Assembly: GCA_009192285.1 (NCBI GenBank)
Contig: CM018604.1
Coordinates: forward strand, 2,790,001 to 2,854,000
Reading direction: 5' to 3'
Source of the DNA: Morchella semilibera
Lineage: Eukaryota; Ascomycota; Pezizomycetes; Pezizales; Morchellaceae
Length of the DNA stretch: 64,000 nucleotides
Position 1 is the first letter of the stretch. Each line of letters opens with the position of its first letter. The notes under the pieces are model-generated. The model searched no databases. It was not told the DNA's origin and saw nothing but the letters and a program-made list of their open reading frames with translations. The translations under genes were made by a program, and so were the position numbers. Positions 58,354 through 64,000 of the stretch are shown here, piece by piece.

Positions 58354-60901
58354 TGTGAATTTTTTTTCTTTGAGATCGCTAATAATATGAGATATTGGGA
58401 TGGTGAGTTTGAGGAGCTGCTGCAGTACGGCGGAGGAACGACTATTTTATCAAAGGAAGGGGCAAGGTGGCCATTCCACAGACCCCCAGTCGGAGTGGGC
58501 TAGGGTTGCAAAGGTATGGCAACGTAAATCAGCCTGCCTACCAACTGTGTAGATAAGGTCGAATGAGGGTAGTATTACCATCCTTAGTTCGGGGTTCTAC
58601 ACCGAGATGAGTTTAATTCAAACAAAGACTACGAGTTTACTACTCGCCTAGTAATTAGGCTATGTAAAAGAAGGGGATTTCCGAAACTGCTTTAAAACGG
58701 TGGGGGAATCAGGCAAGTATTAGTCCAGGGATCCTGATTAATTTCATGTTGTTAGTATCCATCTATTGGTTTAGACGTCCCCTTCACCGGCTAGAACTAT
58801 TCCGGTACTAGGGAATTACGGCTAGATCTCGCGTAATGAGCAAGTATACATATATGTATACAGTGGGCGCAATAAATGCCCAAACTTTAAAGAGGGATTT
58901 AGGAACTACATCGCGGAAGGTGAAAATGTCTTTGAGTGATTGGAAATGACCGGATACCTAGTTAGTCGGCTGTCAGGCGACTTGAAAATAAATCATTGAC
59001 ACAGATTATTAAAATACACCCCTTCTGGCACTATATACTCTACATGTAGCTATAAAGCCTAAAGGGGCCCATAGTATATTGACCGTAGGCTGCTCTAATC
59101 TCTTGATATACCCCAGGCTTTATACTTTTATAACTCTCATTCACGAATACATTCATAATCCAAAGTTAACCCTATCACCATCAACCGCCGCTCCCCGAAG
59201 ATCCCGATAGTGATGAGATCTAATTATAACCTTCAGTGTGTATTTTACATCTAAGGTCCTTTTGCATTCATCCCTTTGACTCTTCCTTAGCCTGCGAAGA
59301 GACGGTCATGGCATAGAGGACCCCACAAACCGCCAGCCATGATAGCTAGCCCAAGCAACACACAAAGTGTAAAGAAACTCGATATGAGAGGTCATGACCC
59401 ACCCATGTTACCTCCTATGAATAATATGGCGGCCTAATGTTTCACTGAAATTCGTACATATAACGAGCTAACAACCCGACAGGCTCACGCGAATATTTGG
59501 GCGCGATCGCGCGAGCACCGGGGGTGTATCATTTAATATTCTAACTAACTCTATCCTACTATTGCCGGCCTTGGCCTTTGATCAACAGCCCAAAACTCTT
59601 TCTACTACACCAGATATTAGATGTGTCATCTATCATTACTACATGTAATGTACAAGTCCTAGATCGACTTTTTGCAAAAAGGTTGACTAACCCAATTTTG
59701 ATCATAGAATATCACTCGTCATCATTCGTAATAGGCCAAAGGATCTGGGGGATCTTCGTCTAAGAAATATACAACTATAAGGACCATGGTTTTAGTCTAG
59801 AACGTTATTCACAGCCTTCAAGGCCCCAAGTTGCTATTCACGTGAAAAGGTGCCCCATAAAGTGGCCACGAGATCGAGAGGAGTCCCCCCGGGGATTTAC
59901 TACATCCACTCTTCCCCAAATCCGAACTAGCGCAGTGCTAGCCTCTGATGCATTCATGTATTTTCACTCCCAACAGGAACTACATGTACTAATGGGTCCA
60001 TCTATGCCTGTAATGTATGGCTCTAGAATACGCAACCCACGCATTCCAGAGGATATACCATAGAGTACAAGACCTGAATAAGGCGCATGCAACCAACCCT
60101 TAAATTCTGGCCAACCCTGTCATATTGACACCAACCTGAGAAACCCAAATTCACGATTTACGAGAATATGTCTGAGTTGATAGGAGAAGTTCCTTGCCCT
60201 AAGGGGTCGTCTAAGGGAAATTATCCTTGTGATACATAGCAAGGGCGGCGGTGTAATGACTATCAAGGTTCTTGCTAGATTACCACAGGCCTGGAAAAGT
60301 AAGAGCGAGTGCTATGCTAGAACTATATATTATACATCACGGTGTTGGGGTTTAGTCTTTCAACACTTAGTCTAAAAAGCTAGTACAATGCGCATTAGGG
60401 GTTTAGTGTTGATGTTAGTACCAAATCGTACATAAACCTGTGGCAAAGTAGCTGGTCGTTATTTTCGTATCAAGTGCTCAAAGATAGAGATTAGGCCTAA
60501 TATGATACTTATCGCAACAAGTATAATAAAGCTCAAAGAAAATATTTCGATAAGCTAGATCCTTAATATCTATCCCCATCAACCCCTAAAACCATTTTGT
60601 CCTTGTATTCCACTAGGACTCATGTGCCAGGAGTGCTAGAGCACATTAGTAACCCCACAGAGGAGGTTGATAGGTCAGGAACTAGAAATTTCTTTCTCCA
60701 TTCCGTTTGAGAGAAGGCGTGCGCGGTGGCTTCATGATTGGATTTAACTCCCCCAAAGATTTCCCGTTTGTTTAAGATACAGAAACATTCGCCAAGAGAA
60801 AGGAAAAAAAAACTACTATGTAAAAGAAAAACCCAGCCTTGAGCACGCACCGGAAAACCTCCCAGAAAAGAAACTTTTATTTTTATTTCGATTCCGCTCT
60901 T
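58354..60901. other. Long intergene without recognised gene
   Basis: About 2.5 kb, AT-rich. Contains an 18-bp palindrome GTATACATATATGTATAC at 58844-58861 and three TACATGTA sites (59041, 59640, 59981). No credible frame; could hide an unrecognised RNA gene. Confidence 0.5.
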
Positions 60902-61765
60902 CTACCTAATGGTGGCATCGTACTTGGCCTTGAACCACTTCATGGTGTCGGCCTGGTGGATACGGTGGGGAGCACCAATGTGGGACTGGCACCTCCTGCG
61001 CTTAGCGACGCGGAGACCGGGGCGGGACCTGGAAGAGAGAAAAGGTGTCAGCGCCTCTACCCAGAAAACAGACCATATCCATTCACTTCCCATCACTACC
61101 TCTTTCTCCGCAAAATCCAGGTCCTCCGGGGGTGTTCGAAACTCACATGATGCAGTAAAAGTCCATTCCGTAAATACCGATGGCAGGATCGTACTTAATT
61201 CCCAGGTCGATGTGCTCGGAGATACCGAAACCGAAGTTACCAGTCTCGGAGAAGTTCTTCTTGCGGAGCTCGTACTCCTTGACCTTAAGACCACGCTCAA
61301 GGATCTCCTCGGCCTTGGGGCCACGAACGGTAACATGGACGGCGATCTTCTCGTTACGACGGATACCGAAGGTACGGACGGTGTAGCGGGCCTTGGAGTA
61401 GACGGGAGTCTGACCAGAAAGCTGCTCGAGCACCTTGGCGGCACGGGTGAGCCTATCACCAGATTCGCCGACGGAGATGTTGAGAACTGAATAGATTGAA
61501 AATTAGATATTGGCTTCTAATGTATAGATGTTTCCAAAAGTCCTTGATGAGCATGTTGCTGAAAAAACGTACCGAGCTTCTCAATGCGGAGATCCCGCAT
61601 GGGGTTGGAGTCCTTGCTCTTTGCGTCGGTCTATATTCCCATCAAAACCCATCATTAGCTACATGTATTCATCCTCAAATCCTCCAATTGCGAAACCCAG
61701 CTGCAGCTGAAGCATTTACGAGCAAGAATCGGAAGGTGGACGGAGTATCGACATGTACTGACCAT
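60902..61765 (-). CDS. rpl11: 60S ribosomal protein L11 (uL5)
   Basis: Large-subunit protein uL5, part of the central protuberance that contacts 5S rRNA and the P-site tRNA. Exons: 61765-61763, 61630-61573, 61486-61147 and 61028-60902, 175 residues, the usual length. Segments match the family throughout: [66 protein letters not shown] and [18 protein letters not shown]. The first coding exon is just the ATG, followed by a GTCAGT donor; the acceptor at 61631 resumes with ACC. Introns are 132, 86 and 118 bp. Divergent from smb across 410 bp. Confidence 0.95.
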
Positions 61766-62175
61766 TATGGTAACGAGAATGGATCGTTTGGCGGTAAGGT
61801 TGATAGGGTATTCGGCTTTGGTTGTTCGAAAATCGGGTAGTTAGCACTTACATTCGCGGTCGAAAATGCCACACCAAATCTGGAGTGTGTGATTTAATAA
61901 TAAGCAGTCACACAATGTAGGGCAGGGTAGTAGATGCTTTGGACGTAAGGCAGGGTAAGGGATACTAATGACTGAAAGATGAGTCAGCCAAAGACCATCT
62001 CGATATGGTTTAGCGGTTAGCAAGACACGAGAGTCAACATCAACGACACCTCTTCCATCTCCATTACTACCTACGAGCTTCCCCATAGCTGAGAACCTCG
62101 ATTTTATCTTCTTGCCCCTCTTAGTCTACCGTAATAAGAGGATTCTAGGCTACACGCCTGTAACAACAATTCAAC
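61766..62175. promoter_or_regulatory. Divergent promoter rpl11 / smb
   Basis: A 410-bp intergene between the start codons of a ribosomal protein and a core spliceosome protein, both highly expressed genes. No TATA box near either start is obvious. It likely includes the 5' untranslated regions of both genes. Confidence 0.55.
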
Positions 62176-63050
62176 ATGTCGAAACAGCAAGGGAAAATGG
62201 TGAGTCGTTTCGTTCCTGTTTGGCTTTTGGAAAAACCGTTCGTTGACGTGGATATCGGATAAAGAACGATGCTGATTGAACGAACCCCTTAGGCGAACCT
62301 TGTATGTGCTACCAGCCCCATATAACTCTCCTCCGAGAGGTCTTAACAAAATAAACAATGCTGATATATTTGTGATAGATCAACTATCGTATGAGGGTTA
62401 CGCTCGCCGATGGACGCCAATTAACTGGTACACTTCTCGCGTTCGATAAGGTAAATTATCCTCTTACGAACCTTCTGCTATACCAGCTCATTTACTAACA
62501 CGAATTGAAGCACATGAACATCGTCCTCGCCGACACTGAGGAGTTCCGCCGTATCAAGCGAAAACCAACCAAAGCCTCCGCCCCCCCAGCTTCCACTGCT
62601 CCTCAGATCTCTGAAGAGAAGCGTACGCTCGGCCTCATAATTCTACGCGGTATCCACATAGTCACGCTCTCTGTTGAGTCCCCACCTCCTGCGGACCCAT
62701 CTTCCCGACTTGGCGCCCCCGCTGGTGGTGCTGCAGGTGCTGGTGTTGCAGCTACTGGTCCAGGTATCGCTAGACCTGCTGGAAGAGGGCTTCCTATCAT
62801 TGGTATGGGCGGGCCTCCACCTGGTGGACTTCCTCCACAGATGGGAGCGCCTGCAGGGTTGCAGGGACCGATGAGGAATGTTGGGCTCGGGCAGGGTCCT
62901 CCACCAATGGGTGGCCCACCCCCACCAGGCTTCCCCGGTGCACCACCTGGTTTCCAGGGCGGCATGCCAGGCAGTGGACCCCCAGGATTCCAGCCACCCC
63001 CAGGCTTTCAGGGAGGAAGGGGATTCCCGCCTCCACCAGGGTTTAGATAG
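62176..63050 (+). CDS. smb1: Small nuclear ribonucleoprotein SmB
   Basis: Sm core protein B, one of seven that ring the Sm site of spliceosomal U1, U2, U4 and U5 snRNAs. Three exons: 62176-62199, 62379-62450 and 62511-63050, 211 residues; introns 179 and 60 bp. Exon 1 codes only MSKQQGKM. Sm motif 1 (MRVTLADGRQLTGTLLAFD, HMNIVLADTEEF) and Sm motif 2 (LGLIILRGIHIVTLSVE) are complete. The C-terminal half is the expected Gly/Pro/Met-rich tail (PPPMGGPPPPGF, GFPPPPGFR) typical of SmB. A T17 run follows the stop. Confidence 0.95.
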
Positions 63051-64000
63051 AGGGCAGGTCTAGTTGGATTTTTTTTTTTTTTTTTCATATTTACTTTGGG
63101 ACGAAGGCTGTAGAAAGCCACTATCCTGTTTAAAGTAGATTTGTGGAGCGATCAGAATCGTCGAATAAAAGTCGATCCAGGTTTGTATTCTGTTCATTGT
63201 GTTTACAAGTGTGAATGAAAGTATCTAGCAATTGGTAAGAGTAAAGACTGTGTAGGAGAGTTGGACGGATTAGGGCTGGGAAATCGGTAGTTGTAATATA
63301 TATCACCCGTCTCTTGGTTCGCGATTAAAATACTTTTATCATTTTGCAGTCTTTTCAGTTTCCACATCCTTAGCATGGCTTAAGAGTGATGCGTATGTTG
63401 GTACAACCCTGACTATGACCTCTTCGCGGTTAACATCCCACAACACTGGACCTCTAGAGACCTTGACTATAACAATTGCTGTTCATGGTAGCTATCACAG
63501 TGGGAACTAGAGAGAGATTTACAGGGAGGAGAGGGCTGTTAATCCCTTTTTTATTGATTCTATTCTATGAAGAAATGGCCGAGCGTTAAGCGCTCAGCCA
63601 CACAAAAACAAAGAAAAGGGCCCCCAGAAAGTTGTAATATGCAGCCGGTCATTGCGGTCGATTTCACACTGTTGCCAGCCGAAATCCACCGCACCCAAGA
63701 CCCGCTCCTAGATCTATTCTCCATCCCCCTAATCCCACCACACCGTCTTTCTCCGTTAAGAGAAAAACCCTCCTGAACATGAGGTAGGTCCTGGGCTCGA
63801 CCACAATTAAGGGTAAACCTCGCCTAGTATGATGATGTGGGGGGGGGATGTGGTTTTTTGCGTTGTTCATGTAGAAGGAAAGAGGGTTTAAGGGAGTCGG
63901 TGGTATTTATACTGCTTAGGCCAAAAAAAAAAGCACAACCCTAGCCCTTAGCTTGGCACCGACATCTCGTCTTGGTGTTCATGGTTCTCAGTTTAGTTAG
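63051..64000. other. Right-end region without confirmed gene
   Basis: Starts with a poly-T run after smb. A short minus-strand frame near 63344-63485 reads protein-like but has no start or known motif. Contains a near-palindrome at 63578-63600 (GGCCGAGCG...CGCTCAGCC) and a G9 tract at 63839. Possibly the 3' end of a gene beyond the edge. Confidence 0.45.

Noticed and set aside
63344-63485. Minus-strand 48-codon protein-like frame
   Set aside because: Reads VSRGPVLWDVNREE but has no start codon, no clear acceptor and no known family; too short to call a gene.
1-64000. tRNA genes
   Set aside because: I looked for GGTTCGANTCC-type B boxes with a matching A box and cloverleaf and saw none; a covariance-model scan would be needed to be certain.

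Overview
This is eukaryotic DNA from a filamentous ascomycete fungus (Pezizomycotina; I cannot name the genus). The evidence is the short introns (about 50-180 bp) with GTRNGT-like donors and CTAAC/CTAAT-like branch sites close to the acceptor, fungal-type versions of CSN2, Nup188, Brn1 and Cdc43, and chromodomain Ty3/Gypsy retroelements.

The window has two halves. Positions 1 to about 33.5 kb are a repeat-rich island with almost no host genes. It holds at least four Ty3/Gypsy chromovirus fossils and several solo LTRs. One large minus-strand Gypsy element (12828-26130) is interrupted by a plus-strand Gypsy element from a second family, by a solo LTR of a third family, by a solo LTR of the second family and by a MITE. 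The island also carries three copies of a 137-bp MITE family, an 80-bp TA-flanked MITE, a decayed Tc1/mariner transposase, a 100-bp tandem array split by a solo LTR, a spliced integrase-core gene, a perfect 70+70 bp palindrome, and an array of the palindromic decamer CCACCGGTGG at exact 21-bp spacing.

From about 33.5 kb to the end the DNA is normal single-copy gene space. Intron-resolved models are given for COP9 signalosome subunit 2, nucleoporin Nup188, condensin kleisin Brn1/CAP-H, a Na+/Ca2+-exchanger family protein, the geranylgeranyltransferase I beta subunit Cdc43, an ER-type cyclophilin, ribosomal protein L11 (uL5) and the Sm core protein SmB. Two small proteins are not recognised. 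Brn1 and the exchanger diverge from a 1.0-kb intergene, and RPL11 and SmB diverge from a 0.4-kb intergene. The genes are housekeeping genes with unrelated roles (protein turnover, nuclear pore, chromosome condensation, ion transport, prenylation, protein folding, translation, splicing); nothing indicates a gene cluster with a joint pathway.

Nothing here is clearly a new multi-gene system. The most unusual signals are the non-coding structures at 30.4-31.4 kb (perfect palindrome followed by a periodic palindrome array), the MITE family, the nested retroelement architecture, and the recurring TACATGTA octamers and poly-G tracts of the gene-space intergenes.
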